Source of the DNA: an uncultured bacterium
GTDB taxonomy: Bacteria > Cyanobacteriota > Vampirovibrionia > Gastranaerophilales > Gastranaerophilaceae
DNA: 49,683 bases
Reading direction: 5' to 3'
NCBI GenBank assembly: GCA_902766395.1
Contig: CACXDL010000030.1
Span: 1-49,683 of the forward strand
Part shown: in pieces, positions 8,421-17,039 of the stretch
Layout of the letters: the number at the start of each line of letters is the position of its first letter
Numbering within the stretch: position 1 is the first letter of the stretch
The notes under the pieces: generated by a model
Told to the model about the DNA's origin: nothing
The model's database searches: none
The model's input: the letters and a program-made list of their open reading frames with translations, nothing else
Position numbers and translations under genes: made by a program

Positions 8421-9242
8421 ATGATTGATAAAATTAATGTAAATACAAATAATTTTAATCAAAAGTATTGGTCACAAGCCAATGCTAATTTCACACATTC
8501 TCCTGACAGAAACAACAATTTATCATTAAAACAAAAATCCGTAATTTTAGCATCTTCTGCTGCAGGTATGGCTCCTGTTTTGGGATTTTTGGCCCATAGA
8601 AAAGGTTTTTCACTTAATCCTAAAAGGATTCTTAAAACCCCAATAAAAGATTGGGCAATTTTTAAATATAAACCGAAAGGGAAATATATTGAATTTGAAG
8701 AACCTCAGATTATTGCATGCGCAACGGGATCAGTTGCCGGAGGTTTTGTGGGAGGAGCATTAGTAGACGATAAGTCTAATTTGAGAGCTAAAAAAAGAGA
8801 AGTATTAAGCCAATTACTCGGAGATGTAATCGTTCCGATAGCTTGTGTTGGAGCAGGAGCGAGAATATATAATCACTTTAAAGATCCTCTAATAAAAATA
8901 ATGCCTAAAATAAACATCACTTCTAAAATTGCCAGAGTAATAAAACCAAAAATATTTAATGCAATTAGTGAAAATATTCCTAGTGCTATTGCTACAATTG
9001 GTTCATTGGCAGTAGGTATTATTGCGGGAAACAGAGTTTCAAACGAAATTAATGAAAAACTTTACCATAAAAAAGTCGAAAGAGGAATTAAAGCAACAGA
9101 TTTTGCACCTCATGTTGACGATTTATGCATGTCTGCATCAATGGTAAATAAAGAATCCGAATTTGGAGCAAAACTAGGCAGGGTAATACCGCTTGCATTA
9201 CTTGTTCCCGGCTACGAAACAGGAACAGCTCAAGAAAAATAA
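8421..9242 (+). CDS. Unknown membrane protein with Asn-rich N-terminus
   Basis: 273 residues. It starts with an Asn-rich lead (MIDKINVNTNNFNQ...), followed by several glycine/alanine-rich hydrophobic segments near residues 39-57, 94-113, 128-145 and 190-208 (for example ATGSVAGGFVGGAL). Such small-residue segments suggest tightly packed membrane helices. No family is recognised. It is divergent from the 6605-8209 gene, which has similar hydrophobic segments, with a 175-210 bp shared promoter region. It converges with the next gene, leaving only 2 nt between the stops. Confidence 0.7.
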   Translation: MIDKINVNTNNFNQKYWSQANANFTHSPDRNNNLSLKQKSVILASSAAGMAPVLGFLAHRKGFSLNPKRILKTPIKDWAIFKYKPKGKYIEFEEPQIIACATGSVAGGFVGGALVDDKSNLRAKKREVLSQLLGDVIVPIACVGAGARIYNHFKDPLIKIMPKINITSKIARVIKPKIFNAISENIPSAIATIGSLAVGIIAGNRVSNEINEKLYHKKVERGIKATDFAPHVDDLCMSASMVNKESEFGAKLGRVIPLALLVPGYETGTAQEK

Positions 9243-9244
9243 AT

Positions 9245-10729
9245 TTATATTTCCCCGATACTGTCTATTTTATAATAACTACCAAGTTCTTCCTGCGCAA
9301 GAACTACAATATTATTAATATAAAGACTCAATAATGAGAAAAATATTTGTCTATATTCCATCGGAACAATAATTTTTGGAATATATATACCTAATTTCTT
9401 ACATTTTTTAAGTATTTTATTAGCAATTTTTTCAGCCATATCTGCATCTATTTTAATAACAGATTCATCGGCATCATCACACCCTAAAACCATTTCTGTA
9501 TAAGTTTTTTCGGATAACTCAAAAGCCGAAATTGTTTCTCCGTCTTCATTAACGTATTTTTTGCAAATTTGGCGGGACATAGTTAGTCTCAATTTATTAA
9601 TTATATCAATTCTTGCACCATCATCTGCAAAATCATTTATTTTTTCAAACAAATATGTGATATTTTTTATAGATACTTTTTCTTTTATAAGACTGGTCAT
9701 AATATATTTAATATCAGAATAGTTCAAAATATCAGGAATAATATTTTCTATAAGAAATGAATTCTCCTTTTCAACAACATCAAGATATTTATCTATATCT
9801 TCATAATCAAGCAAATCTTCCACATATTTAACAGCAACATACTCCAGCGCATGAGAAATATATTCCGAAGAAGTCATACCCTTTTGCCAAAAATCTTTTG
9901 ATTTAGATTTTTCTACCCAGATTATTTTTTGACCTGATATTTCATCAATACCATTTATAGAATTTTTTATTTTATGTTCTGTATGCAATTCATCAGCATA
10001 AAAGACTTTATATTTTGGATATACAATAGCTCTAAATACTTCCATTCCGCGTATTTTTATACAAAACTCATTTGGATTCAGGTTTTCATCATCTTTGAAT
10101 ACAACTTTTGGAATTATATAACCTAAAGTTTCTGTAAGATTAAGCCTTGATTTTACCGTCTGCGCAATAAGCTGTTCTTCCCCAAAATCAGGTCTTTCCG
10201 AATCTATAAATCCTAAAAGCTCTTCGCTTAGATATATTGCAAGTTTTTCTTCATGCAATTTTGAAAACATCAAATCAGGAGAAGTTGCTTTATTTAATTC
10301 TCCTTTTAAATCATCGAGATCTTTTAAGCCGGATGAAATTTTATCATTTAGTTTCTTACGGGAACCCGTTGCAGGGGATTCATTATCAAGTTCACTTTTT
10401 ATCCGATTAATTTCTTCTCTTTTTCTTTTAATTTTATCCTGAATTTCAAGACATTTTTCGTATTCGGTTATTTTAGGAGAAAGCATTTTTTCCATTTGAC
10501 TTTTAAAATCAGAAATACTTACAATATCACTTTCTGCAGAACTGCCGGATTTTGACTCTCTCATAAATATACAATTCATAAGAGCTTCAGAGTCCTCATC
10601 TCCAGACTCATGCATGCTATACAACTCCCATCCGTTCATGGACATTTCATTGAGCAGATTTTGAAGTTCCTGAGCATTTTCAGCTGAACATGTTCTTATA
10701 ACATATTCCATTTTGCCTTTTCCAAACAT
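9245..10729 (-). CDS. Soluble protein with DUF4177-like domain, coiled coil and FlhA/SctV-type cytoplasmic domain
   Basis: 494 residues from the ATG at 10729, preferred over 10744 because of an AAAGGTT site. The N-terminal 57 residues resemble DUF4177 (repeat-length hydrophobics, then NGWELYSM). Residues about 85-150 are a charged coiled coil. From about residue 160 to the end the sequence follows the cytoplasmic domain of FlhA/SctV (FHIPEP family): ETLGYIIPKVVF, NPNEFCIKIRGMEV, then SEYISHALEYVAVKYVEDLL, IENIIPDILNYSDIKYIMTSL, KEKVSIKNITYLFE, RLTMSRQICKKYVNEDGE. The eight membrane helices of FlhA are absent. No flagellar or type III secretion gene is nearby; it is the last gene of the bamA-skp-udp run. 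The FlhA_C assignment is by eye but covers the whole domain. Confidence 0.75.
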   Translation of the reverse strand: MFGKGKMEYVIRTCSAENAQELQNLLNEMSMNGWELYSMHESGDEDSEALMNCIFMRESKSGSSAESDIVSISDFKSQMEKMLSPKITEYEKCLEIQDKIKRKREEINRIKSELDNESPATGSRKKLNDKISSGLKDLDDLKGELNKATSPDLMFSKLHEEKLAIYLSEELLGFIDSERPDFGEEQLIAQTVKSRLNLTETLGYIIPKVVFKDDENLNPNEFCIKIRGMEVFRAIVYPKYKVFYADELHTEHKIKNSINGIDEISGQKIIWVEKSKSKDFWQKGMTSSEYISHALEYVAVKYVEDLLDYEDIDKYLDVVEKENSFLIENIIPDILNYSDIKYIMTSLIKEKVSIKNITYLFEKINDFADDGARIDIINKLRLTMSRQICKKYVNEDGETISAFELSEKTYTEMVLGCDDADESVIKIDADMAEKIANKILKKCKKLGIYIPKIIVPMEYRQIFFSLLSLYINNIVVLAQEELGSYYKIDSIGEI

Positions 10730-10748
10730 ATTGTAACCTTTCATAATT

Positions 10749-11513
10749 TTAATTTTTTTTATGTAAAAGTTTAATAGCCTCTATGGCAGTTTTAATAGCC
10801 ATATCGGTATCATGAACTACAGGATTTTCCAGATTTTGTTTTTCTCTTTCCTGATTTGCTACAGTCAAAAATACGGATCCGACTTTTACACCAAGATAGC
10901 TTGCAACAACAAATAACGCTGCTGATTCCATTTCAGAAGCCAAACATCCGAGTTTTTTCCAGGCCTCCCATTTATCAATTAAATCCTTACCTACCGGCTT
11001 AGTTTCCGGGTCATGCTGACCATAAAAAGAGTCTTTACACTGAACAACACCTGTATGATATGTGTAACCCATATTTTTGGCAGATTTAACCAATGCATTG
11101 ACAACATCTAAATTTGCAACGGCCGGAAATTCAATTGGTGCATATTCTCTGCTTGTTCCCTCTGCACGAATAGCACCCGTTGCAATTACGATATCTCCAC
11201 CCTTGACATTTATATCCATACCACCGCAAGTACCAACTCGAATAAATGTCTTTGCCCCAATTTTAACAAGTTCTTCCATCGCAATAGCAGCAGAAGGACC
11301 TCCAATACCTGTAGATGTCACACTGACTTTTACACCATCAACATAACCTGTATATGTTACATATTCTCGATTATCAGCGACAAGAACAGGATTATCAAAA
11401 TACTGAGCAATTTTTGCGCATCTCTTAGGGTCGCCCGGAAGAATAACATATTCTCCCACATCACCCTCTTTTAGTGCAATATGATATTGTCTGCCATCAT
11501 CGGTATATTTCAT
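10749..11513 (-). CDS. udp: Uridine phosphorylase
   Basis: 254 residues of the nucleoside phosphorylase-1 family. It would cleave uridine with phosphate to uracil and ribose-1-phosphate. Visible motifs are the phosphate-binding ILPGDPKR at about residue 24, GIGGPSAAI and RVGTCGG in the core, and the ribose/base-site SEMESAALF near residue 190. The length matches Udp (253). It is 10 nt downstream of skp and 19 nt upstream of the FlhA_C-like gene, so it is carried inside an outer-membrane assembly operon without an obvious functional link. Another phosphorylase specificity cannot be ruled out. Confidence 0.88.
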   Translation of the reverse strand: MKYTDDGRQYHIALKEGDVGEYVILPGDPKRCAKIAQYFDNPVLVADNREYVTYTGYVDGVKVSVTSTGIGGPSAAIAMEELVKIGAKTFIRVGTCGGMDINVKGGDIVIATGAIRAEGTSREYAPIEFPAVANLDVVNALVKSAKNMGYTYHTGVVQCKDSFYGQHDPETKPVGKDLIDKWEAWKKLGCLASEMESAALFVVASYLGVKVGSVFLTVANQEREKQNLENPVVHDTDMAIKTAIEAIKLLHKKN

Positions 11514-11523
11514 TTACATAATC

Positions 11524-11964
11524 CTATTGTTTTAACTGTTGAATTACTAAATCAGTTACATCAACACCGCCTACGAAAACAACCTGATCAGAAAGGATTG
11601 CATCTAATCTTTGAGATACCATTACACTCTTTGCAGCGGCTTGAACTTTACCTAAAATTTGAGCCTCTTTATCTTGTTGGAATTTAGCAAGAGCTTCTTG
11701 TTTTGATTTTAGCTCATTTGCAGTTTGAGATTCAAAATTTTGTTTTTGCAATGGAGTAGACAAACCTTTATATTGTTTTTCTTTTTCCAGCATATACTGC
11801 TGTAATTCAATACCCTTTGCATCAAGTTCTTTAACGGCTTGTTGAGCAGCCGGATAATTTTCTAAAATGCGACCATAGTCAATATATCCGACTTCAGCAT
11901 TTGCAGCAGTTCCAATACCAATCAAACCTGCAACCAATAAAGCAGCTAATTTTAAATTTTTCAT
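11524..11964 (-). CDS. skp: Periplasmic chaperone of the Skp/OmpH family
   Basis: 146 residues. The signal peptide has a hydrophobic core at residues 6-18 and a probable cleavage after ANA (residue 23). The mature protein begins EVGYIDYGRILENYP, typical of OmpH, and continues as a long amphipathic helical hairpin rich in Gln, Lys and Glu (about residues 40-110). Skp forms jellyfish-like trimers that hold unfolded outer-membrane proteins. It lies 23 nt downstream of bamA, the common arrangement in diderms, and is probably co-transcribed with it. Confidence 0.88.
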   Translation of the reverse strand: MKNLKLAALLVAGLIGIGTAANAEVGYIDYGRILENYPAAQQAVKELDAKGIELQQYMLEKEKQYKGLSTPLQKQNFESQTANELKSKQEALAKFQQDKEAQILGKVQAAAKSVMVSQRLDAILSDQVVFVGGVDVTDLVIQQLKQ

Positions 11965-11987
11965 ATTTCCTCCTATATTTTATATAT

Positions 11988-14045
11988 CTAGTACATTATG
12001 TCTCCGACACCAAACGTGAAGTATCCGTGCTTGCTTCCGTTTCTACCCGGATTTGTAAGTGGGATACCATAATCGATTGATAACGGACCCATTCCCGGTA
12101 TAAATACTTTTAAGCCAACACCGGCTGAAACTGCATACATTGGTCTGTCGTATAAAGTATTTGAAACAGTCCCTTTAAATACTTTACCTGCATCCATCCA
12201 TACAGTGAATCTCAAATTATTAAGAAATGCAATTCTTGTTCTGTCCATAAATGGTATTGGTGTCGCAAATTCTGCAGAACCCATAGCAAAAGCATTACCC
12301 GTACCTACACCACTCATTTTGAAACCTCTTATTGTATATGGACCACCTAAGCGATAAGCCATAACTTCAGGAATATTTCCGTGAATTGCTCCTCCGGCCT
12401 TGGCAGTAAATGACAAAGAGGATTTCTTCGCAATAGGAATATATTGCTTGATCATACCTGTCAAACGTCCGTTAGTTTTATTTAAACCGTTTAAACCAAT
12501 GCTTTCATCAAATCTTAAACTTGCCAATGTACCATGTCTTGTAACGGTCGCAGAATCTCTTGTATCAAACATCAATGCAGGACTCAATGACAGGAACATT
12601 CCACCTTCTAACTGCTTCGCACGCTCAGACAGAGGCACATTATACTGTCTGTATAAAGAAGATATCTTTTTGAAATCACCTTCTTTAACATTGATATTTT
12701 CTAAACCTAAACTAAATGTTGCAGTAGCATGCTTATTATACTTTAATCTGTGAGCCACAGTCATTTCTGCGCCATATCTTCTTTCAATTGCCAACGGAAC
12801 CTGATAAGAACCAAAATCCCTAAAGAATATACGAGTGTTTAAAGAGTTGTCAGCATTGAAGAAATAAGGTTTGAAATAACTCAATTCTGCCTGAATATTC
12901 ATATGACCCTTAACTGATTCGTCATTCATTATCATGCCGGAACCGACCAAACCTGTTAAAGAAATCTTTTCAGCACGGCCACGGAAATTGTTTTCTGAAA
13001 TTCCGAGCGAACCGAATAAACCTGTTACTGTATCCAAACCACCACCAACAGATATACTTGCAGTTCTTTGTTCCTGAATTTTTATTGTAACATCATATGC
13101 ATCAGGAATATCTTCACTAGGTTCAATTTCTCTGGTTACATCTTTAAAAGCTTGTGTAGAATATAATCTTACTAAATCTTCTTTTATTAAGTTCTCATTA
13201 TAAACAGTACCCGGTTCAGTTAAAATATTACGTGCAATAATATAATCTTTGGTTTTTTCATTACCTTCGATCATTATTTTGTCAATAATGCCCTCTTTAA
13301 TACCGATATTAATAGTACCATCAGGGTCGTCAGTTACAGAATCAACTCTAGATAAAATGTATCCTTTTGAGTTGTATAACTCCTGAATTTGAGCTATTGC
13401 GATATTTATCTGCGCTATATTTTGCGGTTTACCTTTCATTCCGATAAGTTTTTCCAAGATATCTTCTGTCGGAATAACGGTATTTCCCTCTATTGTAAAA
13501 TCTTTTACCGGTAAATTCTCCTCAACAATAATTTTGATACTAACTGTATCATCTTCATTGTATGTAGGTACAACTTTCATCTTTTCAGAAAAATACCCTA
13601 ATTCATAGATCGCTTTAAGATCTTCCTGCATCATATCACGACTGTATTCACCGCCTTTTTTCATTTGGATTTTGGAAAGAATTTCGTCTTCAGATACAGA
13701 ATTTAAACCATAAAATTCAATGCTTCTAATTGTTCTGTGCTCTTCAGAACCTGAAGCTGAAGAAACTGTTGAAACTATCGGTTCACTCGCCGTTGGCAGC
13801 ATGTTCTGGGAATAAGACGGCTGCTCAATATCAGGAACCTGAATGTCATGTTCCTTCATAGGTGGGGTATATGTATTAAAAATAGTGCTTTGGCTTGCAC
13901 CTTTATTAATGGATTCGTTTGTTAAGCCCATATTCCCCCATACATCATCAACTGCATTAGCAGGGATTTGGACTAATGGAATTATAAATGTGATTAGTAG
14001 TATTTTCTTTAGCGCGCTGAAATTCAAGTATTTATTCCTTAACAA
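11988..14045 (-). CDS. bamA: Outer-membrane assembly factor BamA (Omp85), three POTRA domains
   Basis: 685 residues. The basic/hydrophobic N-terminus is a signal peptide ending near PANA (residue 31). A linker of about 70 residues follows, then three POTRA domains (about 104-175, 178-255 and 257-330; first IRSIEFYGLNSVSEDEI, last KIMIEGNEKTKDYI). The C-terminal barrel carries the loop-6 motif RLGGPYTIRGF and ends in a C-terminal beta-signal-like stretch. BamA folds beta-barrel proteins into the outer membrane. E. coli has five POTRAs, whereas three is the cyanobacterial pattern. First gene of bamA-skp-udp-(FlhA_C-like). Confidence 0.92.
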   Translation of the reverse strand: MLRNKYLNFSALKKILLITFIIPLVQIPANAVDDVWGNMGLTNESINKGASQSTIFNTYTPPMKEHDIQVPDIEQPSYSQNMLPTASEPIVSTVSSASGSEEHRTIRSIEFYGLNSVSEDEILSKIQMKKGGEYSRDMMQEDLKAIYELGYFSEKMKVVPTYNEDDTVSIKIIVEENLPVKDFTIEGNTVIPTEDILEKLIGMKGKPQNIAQINIAIAQIQELYNSKGYILSRVDSVTDDPDGTINIGIKEGIIDKIMIEGNEKTKDYIIARNILTEPGTVYNENLIKEDLVRLYSTQAFKDVTREIEPSEDIPDAYDVTIKIQEQRTASISVGGGLDTVTGLFGSLGISENNFRGRAEKISLTGLVGSGMIMNDESVKGHMNIQAELSYFKPYFFNADNSLNTRIFFRDFGSYQVPLAIERRYGAEMTVAHRLKYNKHATATFSLGLENINVKEGDFKKISSLYRQYNVPLSERAKQLEGGMFLSLSPALMFDTRDSATVTRHGTLASLRFDESIGLNGLNKTNGRLTGMIKQYIPIAKKSSLSFTAKAGGAIHGNIPEVMAYRLGGPYTIRGFKMSGVGTGNAFAMGSAEFATPIPFMDRTRIAFLNNLRFTVWMDAGKVFKGTVSNTLYDRPMYAVSAGVGLKVFIPGMGPLSIDYGIPLTNPGRNGSKHGYFTFGVGDIMY

Positions 14046-14108
14046 ACTCTCTCCACACTCCTACAAAATTGTAGCATAAACCTGTAGAAAAAGTAAAATT
14101 TTTTACAA

Positions 14109-14921
14109 CTATTTACCAATTGCTGTCTTATATATTGCATTTTTGTTCCAGTTATATAACTCCGACAAAATAACAGATATATCTTTTGCACTATAACCAT
14201 TATTTTGTAGAATTTTTATTTTGTTTGTCATCTCTTTTTCATTTTGATTATTATTATCACGAAATATTAAGACAACAAATTCACCCTTTGGTGATTCTTT
14301 TTCAAAATGATTTATAAGATTCCCGGTATAATCTATGAGAACCTCTTCAAACATTTTTGTTAATTCTCTGCCAATTGCAATTTTTGCATTCGGACGACTT
14401 TTTTCAATCATTTTTAATGTGTTTAATATTCTGTTTGGGGATTCATAAAAAACCAAATCAGAATTTTCATACTTTTTTAAAATATCATTTATCTGATTTT
14501 CAACTCTTGGTAAAAAACCAATAAAAGTAAAACTTTCATCCTCTCTTGAAATTTGAGATAAAAATGTAATTATGGCATTTGCACCTGCAAGAGCAGAAAT
14601 TCTAAAACCTCGGTTCCTTAATTCTTTTACAATAACACTGCCGGGATCACAAATTAATGGAGTTCCGGCATCAGAAACCAAGGCGATTTTATTACCATTT
14701 TCCAAAAGTTTTACAAACTCATTTATGCGTTCTTTCTCATTATATTTGTGATAAGAAATACATCTTGTTCTGATATCATAATGATTTAAAAGTTTTTGAG
14801 TGACTCTGCTATCTTCACAAGCAATATAATCAACCGATTTTAAAATCTCAATTGCCCTTAGCGAAATATCTCCAAGATTTCCTATCGGAGTTGGAACTAC
14901 ATAAAAATCAAATTCTTTCAT
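14109..14921 (-). CDS. rsmI: 16S rRNA C1402 ribose-2'-O-methyltransferase
   Basis: 270 residues. The protein methylates the ribose of C1402 in 16S rRNA, using SAM. Family marks are VVPTPIGNLGDISLRA at the N-terminus, ACEDSR near residue 36, SDAGTPLICDPG near residue 84 and YESPNRI near residue 150. The length is normal for this tetrapyrrole-methylase fold. It is 63 nt upstream of bamA on the same strand and may be part of the same transcript; a small hairpin lies in the gap. Confidence 0.93.
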   Translation of the reverse strand: MKEFDFYVVPTPIGNLGDISLRAIEILKSVDYIACEDSRVTQKLLNHYDIRTRCISYHKYNEKERINEFVKLLENGNKIALVSDAGTPLICDPGSVIVKELRNRGFRISALAGANAIITFLSQISREDESFTFIGFLPRVENQINDILKKYENSDLVFYESPNRILNTLKMIEKSRPNAKIAIGRELTKMFEEVLIDYTGNLINHFEKESPKGEFVVLIFRDNNNQNEKEMTNKIKILQNNGYSAKDISVILSELYNWNKNAIYKTAIGK

Positions 14922-14967
14922 ATAAGAATATTAACACGAAAAAATATAAAATTTTTCAAATAAAAAT

Positions 14968-14984
14968 AGCCGTAACTGACGGCT
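14968..14984. terminator. Short hairpin in the rsmI/lptB divergent gap
   Basis: AGCCGT (14968-14973), AACTG, ACGGCT (14979-14984), followed on the plus strand by TTGTTTT. It lies about 47 bp upstream of the rsmI start, in the gap between divergent genes. It could end a short plus-strand transcript or be part of a leader. Weak on its own. Confidence 0.35.
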
Positions 14985-14992
14985 TTGTTTTA

Positions 14993-15075
14993 AGGTTAGT
15001 GTGTAGGAGAAAATAAAGAAAAAGAAAATGGTTTATACATGAAGATATATCCCTTGTTTTTTTTTAAACTAACCT
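14993..15075 (+). other. Inverted repeat enclosing a purine tract, upstream of lptB
   Basis: AGGTTAGT (14993-15000) pairs with ACTAACCT (15068-15075). The 67 nt between hold a purine tract (GGAGAAAATAAAGAAAAAG) and, on the other side, CCCTTG with a run of nine T. The arrangement could fold into a long hairpin in the lptB leader or a small RNA. No known motif is recognised. Confidence 0.3.
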
Positions 15076-15193
15076 GATTTTAAATATTTTTTACAAAACT
15101 TAATGTTTAATTAATAATAAAAATCTTTAGCCATAACATTTGCATAATATATTTTTTTCAAGTAGAATAACAAGTAATCAAAAAGGGGATAAA

Positions 15194-15919
15194 ATGAAAA
15201 TTGAGGCAAAAAATCTTGTAAAAATATATGGAGACCGAAGAGTCGTAAACGATATTTCTTTTACAATGCAAAAGGGCGAAGTTGTCGGATTACTTGGACC
15301 AAACGGCGCAGGGAAAACAACGACATTTTATATGATAGTAGGTCTTGTTAAACCTAACATGGGTATTGTAACAATTGACGGGGAAGATATTACAAGCTGG
15401 CCAATGCATGTAAGAGCAAGAAAAGGTATTGGTTATTTGCCACAAGAAGCATCCAGCTTCAGAAGTTTATCTGTAGAAGACAATATAAAACTTGTTTTAC
15501 AAATGAACGATAAATTGACAATCAATGAAAAACGCAAAAAATTAGAAGAATTACTTGATGAATTTGGTATCAAAAGACTACGCTCAGAAGCAGCAATTTC
15601 TTTATCCGGGGGTGAAAGAAGAAGGGTAGAACTTGCAAGAGCACTTGCTGCAAGCCCTGATTTTATTTTATTAGACGAACCTTTTACCGGTATTGACCCT
15701 ATTGCTATCGGAGAAATCAAAGAAAATATTAAAAAATTGTCTTCAGACAAAGGACTTGGGGTGTTAATTACTGACCACAACCCAAAGGCAACACTTTCAA
15801 TAACAGACAGGGCTTATGTTATTTTTGACGGTCAAATAAAAATTCAAGGGAAAAGTACTGATGTTGCTATTGACCCTGTTGCAAAAGAATTTTATCTGGG
15901 AAAGGATTTCACATTATAA
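15194..15919 (+). CDS. lptB: LPS export ABC transporter ATPase
   Basis: 241 residues from the ATG at 15194, which has a strong AAAAAGGGGAT site; the 18-codon upstream extension to 15140 is not needed. This is a complete ABC ATPase: Walker A GPNGAGKTT (35-43), Q-loop LPQEAS, signature LSGGERRR, Walker B FILLDEPF and H-loop TDHN. LptB powers extraction of lipopolysaccharide from the inner membrane and its transport to the outer membrane. The stop overlaps the next start (TAATG), coupling it to the LptF/LptG-type permease. Confidence 0.92.
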   Translation: MKIEAKNLVKIYGDRRVVNDISFTMQKGEVVGLLGPNGAGKTTTFYMIVGLVKPNMGIVTIDGEDITSWPMHVRARKGIGYLPQEASSFRSLSVEDNIKLVLQMNDKLTINEKRKKLEELLDEFGIKRLRSEAAISLSGGERRRVELARALAASPDFILLDEPFTGIDPIAIGEIKENIKKLSSDKGLGVLITDHNPKATLSITDRAYVIFDGQIKIQGKSTDVAIDPVAKEFYLGKDFTL

Positions 15920-17037
15920 TGAAATTAAACTTTCCAAAAATAACAATATATGACAGGTATATATTTAAACAAGTTGCAATGGCTACTTTCGTTGCGATTC
16001 TTTTGTTTACTATTGTTTGGATTGCTCCTGAAATTTTACTTAATACCATAAAAAGGGCGCTTGCCGGAGAATATGGATTTAAATCTGCAATATTATTACT
16101 TTTTTATGAACTGCCTAAAATATTGGATAAGGCAATCCCTGTTGGTTTGTTACTTGGTTCATTGTTTACTTTTGACAAACTGAGTAAAGATTCAGAAATG
16201 ACAATCTTTAGAGCAGTAGGCATGTCTTTTCAGAGAATTGTTATTCCGGTTGTTGTATTAAGCGCAATGTTATCTGTCTTTTGTTTTTTATTAGAAGATC
16301 GTTGGACCCCATTTTCTGAAAATAAATTAAGAGCAATCCGAGGAGAAGTTTATACCTCTCAATATATATATACCCAAAAAGATGACTCCGGACATCCGCT
16401 AATGGCTGTTATTACATCAAATGCAGTTGGCAAAAACTTAAACGGAATTATAGTTTTGGATTTTTCTAATAAAGTATACCAAGATGTACATCAGCTTACC
16501 AATATATATTCTGCAAAATACGGACAAGTTTATGATGACAGGTGGGAGCTAAGGGATATTTCTAATTATAATATTTCAAATGATGGGATATATTTTGACA
16601 TTAAGCACATGGATAAATTGGATATACTAAAAGGTGAATCAGCCAAAAATGCATATACGTTAATGAGTTATTCCGTAATGAAAGAAAGGGATATCTCAAC
16701 AGCAAATTTAAAAAATTATTTAAAATTACTCAAAAATGAAAATTTAATGGAAGTATACAATTATATGCTAAATAAATACCTGCAGAGGTATTTCCATCCG
16801 TTTGTGTGCATTTTGCTCGGAATATTGGGATGTTTATTAGGATTTAGCAAACCAAGAGAACAAAGATTGATTGGTTTTACAATAGGTATCGGGTGTGTAT
16901 TTTTATATTACATTACCCTGCCGTTTTTTGATATGTTAGCAGAAAAGGGTATTGTATCTCCATATATTACATCTGTATTCCCAACACTTGCATTTATGGG
17001 TGCAATATATGCGTTTTACAAAATTAAGGATATGTAA
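15919..17037 (+). CDS. LPS export permease of the LptF/LptG (YjgP/YjgQ) family
   Basis: 372 residues. Two hydrophobic helices at the N-terminal end (ATFVAILLFTIVWIAPEIL and LDKAIPVGLLLGSLFTF), one near residue 110, a soluble periplasmic region (about 130-285) and three C-terminal helices give the LptF/G layout. KDSEMTIFRAVGMSFQRI, the cytoplasmic coupling segment, is typical. It would form the membrane channel driven by LptB. Only one such gene is seen, so it may act as a homodimer or have a partner elsewhere. It overlaps lptB and is followed after 2 nt by the glycosidase gene. Confidence 0.88.
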   Translation: MKLNFPKITIYDRYIFKQVAMATFVAILLFTIVWIAPEILLNTIKRALAGEYGFKSAILLLFYELPKILDKAIPVGLLLGSLFTFDKLSKDSEMTIFRAVGMSFQRIVIPVVVLSAMLSVFCFLLEDRWTPFSENKLRAIRGEVYTSQYIYTQKDDSGHPLMAVITSNAVGKNLNGIIVLDFSNKVYQDVHQLTNIYSAKYGQVYDDRWELRDISNYNISNDGIYFDIKHMDKLDILKGESAKNAYTLMSYSVMKERDISTANLKNYLKLLKNENLMEVYNYMLNKYLQRYFHPFVCILLGILGCLLGFSKPREQRLIGFTIGIGCVFLYYITLPFFDMLAEKGIVSPYITSVFPTLAFMGAIYAFYKIKDM

Positions 17038-17039
17038 TA

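Noticed and set aside
15140-15193. N-terminal extension of LptB
   Set aside because: The internal ATG at 15194 has a strong Shine-Dalgarno and gives the usual family length. The extension looks like leader sequence.
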